Source: Methylobrevis albus (GTDB lineage Bacteria > Pseudomonadota > Alphaproteobacteria > Rhizobiales > Pleomorphomonadaceae). Taken from it: a DNA stretch of 64,000 nt. The notes beneath the pieces are model-generated. The model made no database searches. It was not told the DNA's origin and saw only the letters and a list, made by a program, of their open reading frames with translations. This document shows positions 44,101 to 51,347 of the stretch, in pieces. The position numbers and the translations under genes are program-made. How positions within the stretch are numbered: position 1 is the first letter of the stretch; each line of letters opens with the position of its first letter. The DNA is taken from the NCBI RefSeq assembly GCF_015904235.1, contig NZ_JADZLT010000055.1, positions 62,001 through 126,000 on the forward strand, given 5' to 3'.

Positions 44101-46178
44101 CCACCGCGGCCACGGCGCTGTCCGAGATGATCGACATCGATCTCGTCGTGCAGTGGGGCATCCGCAGCAACGTCCAGAAGGAAGCGGTCGACCTCGCGCG
44201 TCGCCGCCTCGGCATCGGCCGGCTGCTGCTGGAAGACGGCTTCATCCGCTCGATCAACATCGGCCTGTCGGGCGATCCGACGTTGTCGGTGACGATGGAC
44301 GACATGACGCCGTTCTATGACGCGACGCAGCCGTCGCGGCTCGAGACCATCCTCAACGACAAGAGCTTCGCACTCACGCCCGACCAGAAGGCGCGATCGC
44401 GCGCGGCGATCGAGCTGATCACCTCGCTGAAGGTGACGAAGTACAACTTCGCCCCCTACCGCCGCCTCGACCTCGGGGCGCCGGAGCGCAAGAAGATCCT
44501 CGTCGTCGACCAGCGCGGCGGCGACCAGTCGATCGAATCCGGTCTCGCCTCGCCGACCTCGTTCCAGGCGATGGTGATGGCGGCGATCGAGCTCAGCCGC
44601 GATCACGACGTGATCATCAAGACGCATCCCGACGCCAACATCGGCGGCAAGGACAGCGCCATCGGCCTCGCGACGCTGGAGTCGGCGCGCAACAATCCGG
44701 CGGTCACCGTCGTCACCGACGACATGAACCCCTATTCGCTGATCGACGTCGTCGACAAGGTGTTCGTCGTCACCTCGGGCCTCGGCTTCGAGGCGCTGAT
44801 GGCGGGCAAGGAAGTCTGGTGCTTCGGCGTGCCGTTCTATGCCGGCTGGGGCCTCACCAAGGACCGGGTCAAGGTGCCGCGCCGCACGGCGAAGCGCACC
44901 ATCGAGGACCTGTTCCACACCTTCTACATCACGCTGAGCCGCTACTTCGACCCGGTGGTCGAGCAGCCGTGCGAGGTCGAGCGCGTCGTCCAGTACATCG
45001 CCGACATCCGGCCGTGGCGGATGCCGGACGAGACGCTGACGCTCGGCGCGGCGGTGCGCGAGGAGGCGGGCGCGCTGTCGCCGGCCGAACTGCCGACGCC
45101 GCTGCAGGAGCAGCCGCTCGCCGCCGACGCCACGATCTGGGCGCTGAACTTCTCGCCGTGGAAGCGGGAGTACCTGCAGAACATCTTCAGCAACCACCGC
45201 ATCGAGTTCGTCGACGCGGGGACGTCGATCCAGGACATCAGCGGCGCGATCCGCGGCTCGAACAACCCGGCCTTCGTGGTCTGGGGCCGCAGCACGCGGC
45301 CGGGCCTCAGCGTGCTGTGCCGGCGCTGGTCGATCCCGGTCTACCGCATGGAAGACGGCTTCGTGCGCTCGGTCGGCCTCGGCGCCGACAAGGTGCTGCC
45401 CTACTCGTTCTGCCTCGACAGCCGCGGCATCTACTTCGACGCGACGCAGCCGTCGGATCTCGAGGTGGTGCTGTCGAGCTTCGACTTCGCGGCCGAGCCG
45501 GATCTGGTCGAGCAGGCGGCCACCTTGCGCGAGATGATCGTCGCGCGCGGCCTCTCCAAGTACAACTTCCCCTATCCGAGCACCGAGGGCGGTCCGTTCG
45601 GCCCGAAGCGGGCGAAGCGGGTGCTGGTGATCGGCCAGGTCGAGGACGACGCGTCGATCGAGTTCGGCGGTCCGCCGGGCGGCGTCTCCAACAACGATCT
45701 CGTCCGGCTCGCCCGCGCCGAGAACCCCGACGCCCAGGTGATCTACAAGATCCACCCGGACGTGCTCGCCGGCCGGCGCGCCTACAACTCCGATCCGGCC
45801 GACGTCGCCGGGATCTGCGAGATCTCGTCGGGGCCGCTGTCGATGCACGACGCCTTCCACGAAGTCGACCACGTCTACACGATCACTTCGCTGGCGGGCT
45901 TCGAGGCCCTGATGCGGGGGATCAAGGTGACGACGGTCGGCGCGCCGTTCTACGCCGGCTGGGGCCTGACCGACACCCGCATGGCGACGCCGCGGCGGAA
46001 CCGGCAGCTGACGATTGACCAACTCTTCGCGGGCGCCTATCTGCTCTATGCGAAGTATTGTGATCCGAAGACCGGTGCGGTGCTCGATCTTCGCACGGTG
46101 ATCGAAGAAATCGAGAGCGAGCTTCAGCTGCTGGCCGACCCGGTGTTCGATGCCGGTCTGTTCGAAGCGGACGAGTGA
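41154..46178 (+). CDS. kpsC: Giant KpsC-like capsule Kdo transferase with extra N-terminal modules
   Basis: A protein of 1674 residues, against about 675 for E. coli KpsC, which starts group 2 capsules by adding beta-Kdo residues to lyso-phosphatidylglycerol. The C-terminal 690 residues contain both KpsC halves: EDGFIRS (about 1025) with IIKTHPD (1154) and FYAGWGLTKDR (about 1220), then EDGFVRS (about 1390) with IYKIHPD (1529) and FYAGWGLTDTR (about 1590). Ahead lie an acidic Asp/Glu/Ala-rich segment (1-185), a module with VLIVADEQDG (364) and AVLVHNSFAGF (445), an Ala/Pro linker (534-560), and another module from GLDFDLRSGDNAF (607). The two N-terminal modules look like degenerate GT-B relatives of the KpsC halves (inference). 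Start ATG 41154 with GGGGAAAA upstream. Directly after kdsA. Confidence 0.88.
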   Translation: MADVAVMDNQKESGVKPSDQAVEATAESNDSVVVMFDAAGGPESATEETSPTSPAAVDLERPAADETFDVADPADFVADEHPDTGDVDEAPGDAADPVDLAADDGADDLGSDDAETGETDSDAADAEAVDDDATYEVPDPAEFVADDETDPDAGTGDATVTDEAAAFEADETAEAGETVAAAAPAGSAEAVAVAAAAAARSTRALPALRTIWILGAPVELRPLIEAAMPDRVFRFLLTTQPLGERRDRIVHSAGACVAAWGDARTSDLEEFIVETGVPFARLGPAGLLGPATGGPGLTPYGFYLDKTPAPPALGSSAVRTLRPSQMRTAAETARLQALLDAYLKAGVTLANPGCRGVAPPRSTRRSVLIVADEQDGLLAPASAKRFAGYGELVRIARERFPGWEINFVTNFDYFIPDAVVSQVVAGVDNVIHAPYSPQLLGGCEAVLVHNSFAGFDAAARGISVVAIGDTDLARGLAEKVPPLDLFAAVFADGVHYVDPVSSRAIELSDAIGLIAARAAQKTPVKPRVSAAWREPVARAPAAPAAPKPQPSAAAPVSIKKLLANLRVPDKKALTKEQATQPRPAEGVAHMVVPNWLAAEPAGEVPTGRLVGLDFDLRSGDNAFVPKVEAVIDLVLNDDADVSVSARRVANFAAKQPELFLRLVRGRLSRFGARAVVIRDLRNPAVRFFARAAGSLGVPRIYLPMNASDMLDDEERLQLESLSSLADLVLAWDEGYGALLEQIGYPADRILAVDAGVTAAVDASANNSILVSLGQRWERSRSEEPKDADDFIVDLIELADAFGYGVAFHLGKEFLKTLPDRGLQILQSVPNVTFEIEGAELRPFDELLLESTVVLCDSRAIQRRVQQIGLLGVLLARDAEAVPAGRNICRNAAEVRSALAASLDNLPAEGGPATGSDAEALDEVLGELLSGARTVTVLPPPEERLLSGGKVPFAVVSSTVPLAELQRTQRHLLPMIGARRWVRTTAATALSEMIDIDLVVQWGIRSNVQKEAVDLARRRLGIGRLLLEDGFIRSINIGLSGDPTLSVTMDDMTPFYDATQPSRLETILNDKSFALTPDQKARSRAAIELITSLKVTKYNFAPYRRLDLGAPERKKILVVDQRGGDQSIESGLASPTSFQAMVMAAIELSRDHDVIIKTHPDANIGGKDSAIGLATLESARNNPAVTVVTDDMNPYSLIDVVDKVFVVTSGLGFEALMAGKEVWCFGVPFYAGWGLTKDRVKVPRRTAKRTIEDLFHTFYITLSRYFDPVVEQPCEVERVVQYIADIRPWRMPDETLTLGAAVREEAGALSPAELPTPLQEQPLAADATIWALNFSPWKREYLQNIFSNHRIEFVDAGTSIQDISGAIRGSNNPAFVVWGRSTRPGLSVLCRRWSIPVYRMEDGFVRSVGLGADKVLPYSFCLDSRGIYFDATQPSDLEVVLSSFDFAAEPDLVEQAATLREMIVARGLSKYNFPYPSTEGGPFGPKRAKRVLVIGQVEDDASIEFGGPPGGVSNNDLVRLARAENPDAQVIYKIHPDVLAGRRAYNSDPADVAGICEISSGPLSMHDAFHEVDHVYTITSLAGFEALMRGIKVTTVGAPFYAGWGLTDTRMATPRRNRQLTIDQLFAGAYLLYAKYCDPKTGAVLDLRTVIEEIESELQLLADPVFDAGLFEADE

Positions 46179-46298
46179 GGGTCCGGCGCGGGATGAAGTC
46201 GCCGGGCCTTCCGAGGTGACAGGAATGCTGCATCGCGCCGCTGCGGGGGAAGCGGCGTGACGGCGTCGCCGCCAGCCGCGCAAGGAAAGTTGCAATAC

Positions 46299-47813
46299 AT
46301 GTCGATTGAAGCCAACGAGTCCCGATCGTCGCCCGACAGCAAATCCCCCGGCGACGTCGAGATCGCGGCCGTGCATGCCCGTGCCGTCGAGGCGTTCGGC
46401 CGCAAGGACTGGCCGGCGGCGGCGGCACTGTTCGACGAGGTCGACCAGTGGGTCGCCGCGAAGAAGCCGGGCGCCCGCAAGGGACCGAAGGGCGAGCTCA
46501 AGGCCTATCGCTTCCTGCGCGCCGCGGCCCAGACCCGGGCCAGGCTGGACGCGGTTGCGCCGGAGGAGCGCGCGCGCTTCCTCGCGGGGCAGGCGAAGCT
46601 GGTCCAGCCCGGAAACTTCAATCCCGAAGACCTCGCCGGTCTCGCCGAGACGCTCGACATCCTGGCGAGCGATCCGGCCTACGCGCCGTTCCTCGACCGC
46701 GACGCGCTGGCGTCCGCGATGGCGGCGCTGTCGACGCGGGTCGCCAAGATCGACGGCAAGCTGGTGACGGCCGGCGGCGCGCCGCGGTTCCGGCCGGCCG
46801 TGCTCAAGGCCGTGCGCGATGCGCTGAGCCGGCTGCCCGAGGCGCCGCCGATCACGACGATCGCGCCCGCGCACTGGCTGGTGATCAGCTACATCCTGAT
46901 CCTTGCCCTCGACCCGAGCCTCGGCCACTGGGCGCGCGGCCAGGCCTTGCAGGCGGCCCTCGACGACTCCTGTCCGGTGGATTCGCGCGCCGCCATCCGC
47001 CTCAAGGCGAGCGCCCATGCCGAAGTCGGCGACGGGGAGGGCCTCGACCGCGTGGTGGCCGCGCATCCGGTGGTGGCCAAGGACATGCGGTTCATCCGTG
47101 TCTATCTCGCGCGCGAACGCCCCCAGCCCGGGCCGCTGCTGCCGGGGACGGAGGAGATCTCGGCGTTCATCCGCGGCCATTCGGTGGCGATGGTCGGTCC
47201 GGCGAACACCGGACTGGCGAATGGCGCCGAGATCGACGGGTTCGATGCCGTCGTGCGCATGAACTACCGCGGCCTCGACGGCTTTCCGCCCGAGGTGTTC
47301 GGCACGCGCACCGATATCTCCTATTACGTGAACGGGCTGCTTTCGAAGGAGTACGAGCGGACGCTCGCGGTGCTCGACGACCTGCGCTTTGCCATCATTC
47401 CGATGGGGCGCAAGATCGAGGGCGTCAAGCGGGTGAAGTTTCCGCCCAACCTGATCGCGGGCCGCAAGGATACGCCGTTCTTCGCCGGTACCCCGAACGC
47501 CTTCCAGCGCTACATCTTCGATTTGTTCCACTATGGCGCCAGCCGGATCAAGATCTTCAATGGCAACATGTGGCTGGACCGGAACCCGACGAACCCGGCA
47601 TATCACAAGGGCCATTTCCTCAATTTCAACCTGCCCTTCGTCTTCATCCGTCACGACATCGTGTCGAACTTCGTCTTCCTGAAGCGCATGCTGGAGCGGG
47701 GCTACATCGAGGTCGATGCCGTGCTGCACGACATCCTGTCGATGGACGTCGAGCACTACGTGCGCGAGATGATCGCCACACACGGGACGCCGCCGCCCGG
47801 CAACGCCTCGTAA
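46299..47813 (+). CDS. GT29 (sialyltransferase-like) glycosyltransferase of the capsule locus
   Basis: A protein of 504 residues. Residues 20-285 are helical with a TPR-like opening (AFGRKDWPAAAALFDEVDQW). The GT29 part is about 293-470: L motif VAMVGPANTGLANGAEIDGF with AVVRMN, S motif GTPNAFQRYIFDLFHYGA with IFNGN, and a VS-like segment FIRHDIVSNFVFLKRML. Start at ATG 46299 with AAGGAAAG upstream; GTG 46257 is possible. It sits 120 bases behind kpsC and 18 bases before the pyruvyl transferase, in a locus that makes CMP-Kdo, so transfer of Kdo or a related CMP-acid sugar is the natural hypothesis. The domain layout matches the protein at 32292-33623, but sequence similarity outside the motifs is low. 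Confidence 0.75.
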   Translation: MSIEANESRSSPDSKSPGDVEIAAVHARAVEAFGRKDWPAAAALFDEVDQWVAAKKPGARKGPKGELKAYRFLRAAAQTRARLDAVAPEERARFLAGQAKLVQPGNFNPEDLAGLAETLDILASDPAYAPFLDRDALASAMAALSTRVAKIDGKLVTAGGAPRFRPAVLKAVRDALSRLPEAPPITTIAPAHWLVISYILILALDPSLGHWARGQALQAALDDSCPVDSRAAIRLKASAHAEVGDGEGLDRVVAAHPVVAKDMRFIRVYLARERPQPGPLLPGTEEISAFIRGHSVAMVGPANTGLANGAEIDGFDAVVRMNYRGLDGFPPEVFGTRTDISYYVNGLLSKEYERTLAVLDDLRFAIIPMGRKIEGVKRVKFPPNLIAGRKDTPFFAGTPNAFQRYIFDLFHYGASRIKIFNGNMWLDRNPTNPAYHKGHFLNFNLPFVFIRHDIVSNFVFLKRMLERGYIEVDAVLHDILSMDVEHYVREMIATHGTPPPGNAS

Positions 47814-47831
47814 CGCACATGGATTTTCTGC

Positions 47832-48797
47832 ATGACCGAAACGAATGAGCCGCGCCGGACCGCCGTCGTCGTCAATGACACCCGCGTCCAGCGTCACTAC
47901 GGCTGCGAGGCCGTGATGACGACGATCGCGACGATGCTCGAGCGGCAGGGGATCGACGTGATCCGCTATCAGGCGGTGAACCGGCCGTGGAACGAGGACG
48001 ACGCGTTCCTCGAGTCCGCCGCGGCGGCCGACATCGTCATCGTCAACGGCGAGGGCAGCATTCACCACGCCAACGCCAAGGCGCAGACGCTGTCGAGCCT
48101 CGGCACCGTCTGCAAGACCCAGTTGCGCAAGCCGAGCATCCTGCTGAACGCGACGCTGTTCGCCAACGACGAGGCCGTCTACCGCGGCGTCGCCGATTTC
48201 GACGCCGTGGTCGTGCGCGACCGGGCGAGCATCGCGGAGGCGGCCGGGTTCGGGGTGACGGACGTCGGCTACTGCCCGGATTTCTCGATGTTCCACGATT
48301 TCGGCGGACTGCGCACGGTGACCGCGCCGTCGACGCCGCCGAAGGTCGGCTTCACCGATTCGGTCGTCACGTCGGCACGCGACCTTCTGCAGGAGATCGC
48401 CGAGAAGCGCGGCTTTTCGGACGCGAGCATTCGATTCGCCAAAGGCCAGGGCAAGGGCATCCGGCATTATGCGGAGGTGCTCGGCGGCCTCGACCTGCTG
48501 GTGACCGGGCGGTTCCACTCGGTCTGCTTCGCGCTCGCGACGCGGACCCCCTTCATCGCCGTCGAATCCAACACGCCGAAGATCACCAACGTGCTCAATG
48601 ACATCCTCGGCTCCGCCGACCGGGTCGTCGCGGCAAAGACGCTGAAGAAGCTGGATCTCGTCCCCTACGTGACCTGGACCGAGGCGGAAAACCAAGCGCT
48701 CGACCGGTTCTTCGCCGCCAAGGCCGACCTCTACGGCGCCGTCGAACGCCGCATCGGCGAGCTCGCGGCGACGGCGTCGGCGCTTTCGCCGAGTTGA
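47832..48797 (+). CDS. Polysaccharide pyruvyl transferase
   Basis: A protein of 321 residues of the PS_pyruv_trans family, which adds pyruvate ketals from phosphoenolpyruvate to sugars of exported polysaccharides. Motifs: VVVNDTRVQRHYGCEAVM near the N-terminus, IVNGEGSIHH, DAVVVRDRAS, and the C-terminal GRFHSVCFALATRTPFI. No signal peptide. It starts 18 bases after the GT29-like gene and is the last gene of the capsule run. A related fold occurs in CsaB and WcaK. Confidence 0.88.
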   Translation: MTETNEPRRTAVVVNDTRVQRHYGCEAVMTTIATMLERQGIDVIRYQAVNRPWNEDDAFLESAAAADIVIVNGEGSIHHANAKAQTLSSLGTVCKTQLRKPSILLNATLFANDEAVYRGVADFDAVVVRDRASIAEAAGFGVTDVGYCPDFSMFHDFGGLRTVTAPSTPPKVGFTDSVVTSARDLLQEIAEKRGFSDASIRFAKGQGKGIRHYAEVLGGLDLLVTGRFHSVCFALATRTPFIAVESNTPKITNVLNDILGSADRVVAAKTLKKLDLVPYVTWTEAENQALDRFFAAKADLYGAVERRIGELAATASALSPS

Positions 48798-48909
48798 TAC
48801 GCAGTTTTGCGGTCTCTGCAGAGGTCGATCCCGCCGTCTTTCATTGACCTCGCAGCGATTCATCCGCAATGATGAGTGCTGCTCAGATGATTTGAGGCGG
48901 CTCCGGGTC

Positions 48910-48925
48910 GGTTAACGCTGGTTAA
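48910..48925 (+). promoter_or_regulatory. Direct repeat upstream of the luxR-type gene
   Basis: GGTTAACGCT-GGTTAA: two GGTTAA half-sites one helical turn (10 bases) apart, 65 bases before the luxR-type start. The nine bases GTTAACGCT occur again upstream of the luxI-type gene (50353-50361). An imperfect dyad CTCAGAT-G-ATTTGAG lies just before, at 48884-48898. Binding protein unknown. Confidence 0.35.
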
Positions 48926-48990
48926 TCTCTTTCGCGATGCCGCCGATCGGGCCCGGTCGGCATCGGACCGGGCAACCTTGGAACGAGATC

Positions 48991-49722
48991 ATGACCGTCT
49001 TCCAGGCTGCGCTCGACACGATCGAACGTTTGAAGATGCGGCAGACGCCCGACGAGATACTCGGTGATCTCCAGTCGGTGTCGAACAGCGTCGGCTTCGA
49101 CGGGTTCATGATGACCGGCTTGCCGGACCCCGGCGACAAGATCGACGGCTACCTGCTGCTGAAGGGCTGGAACCAGGCCTGGACCGAGCGCTACCTCGCG
49201 CGCGACTTCGTGCAGCACGATCCGGTCGTCGCCATGGTGCGCTCGACGACGCGGCCCTTCATGTGGAGCGAGGCCACCGCCGCGGCGGAGCCGACGCCGC
49301 TCGGCGCCGCCGTGATGAACGAGGCGGCGGAATTCGGCCTGCTCACCGGTCTCTCGGTGCCGATCTATTCCACCACGGGCTTCCAGGCGGTCGTCTCGTT
49401 CGCCGGTGGCAAGATCGACATCTCCGGCGAGCACAAGAGCATGCTCCACCTCGTCGCGATCTACGCCCACAACCAGCTGCGCGAATGCTACGCTCGCGAT
49501 TCCGCCGCCGATCGCCGCTCGCGCCGCGGCCGGCTGTCGCCGCGCGAGATCGAGTGCCTGCGCTGGGCCGCGAACGGCAAGACCTCGTGGGAAATCGCGC
49601 AGATCCTCAACATCTCCAACCACACCGCCGACGGCTACCTCACCTCGGCGACGCGCAAGCTGCACGCGGTCAACCGCATCCAGGCGGTCGCGGAAGGGTT
49701 TCGGCGCGGGCTGATCCACTGA
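48991..49722 (+). CDS. LuxR-type acyl-homoserine-lactone-responsive regulator
   Basis: A protein of 243 residues. The N-terminal autoinducer-binding domain keeps the ligand residues of TraR/LuxR: W60, Y68 (ERYLARDF), D77-P78 (QHDPV), W92 (FMWSE) and the Gly of LLTGLSVPI. The C-terminal GerE helix-turn-helix (about 181-243) begins LSPREIECLRWAANGKTSWEIA. This is a full receptor, not a solo lacking ligand residues. The LuxI-type synthase gene follows on the same strand, 769 bases on, and the capsule operon lies upstream. Confidence 0.92.
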   Translation: MTVFQAALDTIERLKMRQTPDEILGDLQSVSNSVGFDGFMMTGLPDPGDKIDGYLLLKGWNQAWTERYLARDFVQHDPVVAMVRSTTRPFMWSEATAAAEPTPLGAAVMNEAAEFGLLTGLSVPIYSTTGFQAVVSFAGGKIDISGEHKSMLHLVAIYAHNQLRECYARDSAADRRSRRGRLSPREIECLRWAANGKTSWEIAQILNISNHTADGYLTSATRKLHAVNRIQAVAEGFRRGLIH

Positions 49723-50491
49723 CGGGTGAGATGGCAGCGTAAGGCGATGCGGGGCAGGGCGGCGTATGGACTGCGCCTCTTGGCCGGGTTCGGCGGTTTG
49801 CAATCGATGGCCGCGGGAGCCGGATTCCCCCTAGTCTTGCGATAGGAGAGACGATCAAGGGGGTCCGTCTTTTAGGCTGACCTCGCCGGAGGAATGTCAG
49901 TCCGGACTTGCCAATATCGCGGCCGAGTATCGCGGCCATCGCGCCCGGCCTCGCCCTTCGAGACAGCCGCTGCGCGGCTTCCTCAGGGTGAGGCCTTCGA
50001 GACGTTCTCCCTGGATCGCGAGGATTTGTCCTTTTCCGTCATCCTGAGGACGCCGCGCAGCGGCTGTCTCGAAGGGGGGGAAAAGCCGGGGCATTGGTGG
50101 GCCCGCTCCCCGCGGCCTCCCTGTTTCCAGCCGTGTCGCGCGTCCTGCGGTATCGTCCTCCCCCGAGCCGTCGTCACTCCGCGTAGCGAATTCACGGCCC
50201 GAAATGGCCGGAACGACCACCACGACCGGCCGCGTCGCACGAGCCGTGCCCGCACGCCGTCGGTCAGCCGGGGTGAGTCGCCGCGCTCCTGCTTCGTCCC
50301 GCGCCCATCGCATGGGTCGCGCGGCCTGCGGCGCCCGCTATGTTACAAAATCGTTAACGCTCGCCGTGTGGATTGCGGGCATAACCCGCCGGGGTCGCGG
50401 GTGCTTGATCCTGCGACGGGATTCGTCGTCCTCCCACCACCGCGTGCCTCCTACAATCCTGCCTCCATGCAGACCAGTAAGGAGGCACGTC
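49723..50491. other. Long intergenic region between luxR- and luxI-type genes
   Basis: Holds the family C inverted repeat (49951-50077), then about 400 bases without a supported gene, then the luxI promoter region. GTTAACGCT at 50353-50361, shared with the luxR promoter, lies 131 bases before the luxI-type start. No canonical 18-20-base lux box could be picked out by eye. Confidence 0.5.
49951..50077. repeat. Inverted intergenic repeat, family C
   Basis: An arm at 49951-49992 (contains CTTCGAGACAGCCGCTGCGC) recurs inverted at 50040-50077, around about 47 bases. Each arm has its own small hairpin (GCCGC-TGC-GCGGC). A truncated single arm occurs at 60869-60890. It is of the dispersed Rhizobiales palindrome type. 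Confidence 0.85.
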
Positions 50492-51142
50492 ATGGTCCAT
50501 GTCATCAGTGCAGACAATGCCCACCGCTACACCGAGGTCCTCGAGGCCTGTCATCGGCTGCGGCACCGCATCTTCGTCGAAAAGCGGGGCTGGACGGACA
50601 TCGCCCGCGACGACGGCCGGGAGATCGATCAGTTCGACACCGCGGCGGCGGTGCATTTCGCCGCCGTCGGAGAGGACGGCGAGGTGCTCGCCTATGCGCG
50701 CATCCTGCCGACCACCGGGCCGCACCTGCTCAGCGACGTCTACCCCTGGCTCTGCCAGCGCGCCGAAATCCCGCGTGGGCCGCATATCGTGGAGTGGACG
50801 CGCCACTGCGTCGACACCGACCGGCTGTCGGGGCAGGCGGCGGTGCAGGCGAGCAACGAGCTGATCCTCGCGGTGCTCGAATGGTGCGAGGCGCGCGGCA
50901 TCAGCCATGCGACCTGCCAGGGCGATCCGCTGTGGATCACCCGCACGCTGCAGCTCGGCTTCGGCGTCGATCCGCTCGGCCTGCCGCAGATGGTCGGCGA
51001 TGAGCTGGTGGTCGCGCTGCTGTTCGAGATCGGCGAGCGGGCGATCAAGCGGACGCGGGCGGTGTGCGGACGGCGCGGCGCGCGGCGGCCGGAACGGGCG
51101 CCAATGGCCCCTCAGCTGCCGGAACTCGCGCTGCACGTCTGA
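50492..51142 (+). CDS. Acyl-homoserine-lactone synthase (LuxI family)
   Basis: A protein of 216 residues making an N-acyl-homoserine lactone from S-adenosylmethionine and an acyl donor. All canonical residues are present at or within one position of the reference numbering: R24, F28, W34, D46, D49, R70, E101, R104 (HRLRHRIFVEKRGW, EIDQFD, AYARI, VEWTR). The C-terminal 25 residues form an Arg-rich tail. AAGGAGG precedes the ATG. Partner of the LuxR-type protein upstream. The acyl chain cannot be predicted from the sequence by eye. Confidence 0.93.
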   Translation: MVHVISADNAHRYTEVLEACHRLRHRIFVEKRGWTDIARDDGREIDQFDTAAAVHFAAVGEDGEVLAYARILPTTGPHLLSDVYPWLCQRAEIPRGPHIVEWTRHCVDTDRLSGQAAVQASNELILAVLEWCEARGISHATCQGDPLWITRTLQLGFGVDPLGLPQMVGDELVVALLFEIGERAIKRTRAVCGRRGARRPERAPMAPQLPELALHV

Positions 51143-51149
51143 ACTTCCC

Positions 51150-51239
51150 GATCGGCGGCGGGCGGACTGCCGCCGATCCGGGCTGCGCCAAGGATTTCCC
51201 TTTTGCTTCAAACCCCTGCGCAGCTGTCATGCGCAGGGG
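51150..51239. promoter_or_regulatory. Two perfect inverted repeats between luxI-type and pyc genes
   Basis: GATCGGCGGC (51150-51159) pairs with GCCGCCGATC (51169-51178), and CCCCTGCGCA (51213-51222) pairs with TGCGCAGGGG (51230-51239). Both have ten-base perfect arms with short loops and no T-run. The first may be a weak terminator of the luxI-type gene; the second lies 110 bases upstream of pyc and could be a leader hairpin or operator. Confidence 0.45.
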
Positions 51240-51347
51240 GTGGCACGGCGCGTGCATGTGCGATGGCGAATCCTTGGGCACTTTGCGCTGCGCCGCAAAC
51301 GCGATAAGGAAGCGTCGAGGATATCGCAGTAGCGAGGGGGATAGGGC

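Noticed and set aside
48814-48823. CTCTGCAGAG palindrome upstream of the luxR-type gene as a lux box
   Set aside because: Only ten bases, lacks the flanking symmetry of an 18-20-base lux box, and lies close to the end of the capsule gene. Not strong enough to call.
41094-48869. Very long open frame (about 2590 codons) on the minus strand through the capsule genes
   Set aside because: It runs antisense to kpsC, the GT29-like gene and the pyruvyl transferase gene, all with clear domains. Its translation is Arg/Asp/Val-rich low complexity, as expected for the shadow of GC-rich coding DNA.
49723-50491. Possible small gene between the luxR- and luxI-type genes
   Set aside because: Frames here overlap the inverted repeat or read into luxI in frame without a ribosome site; no recognisable protein.
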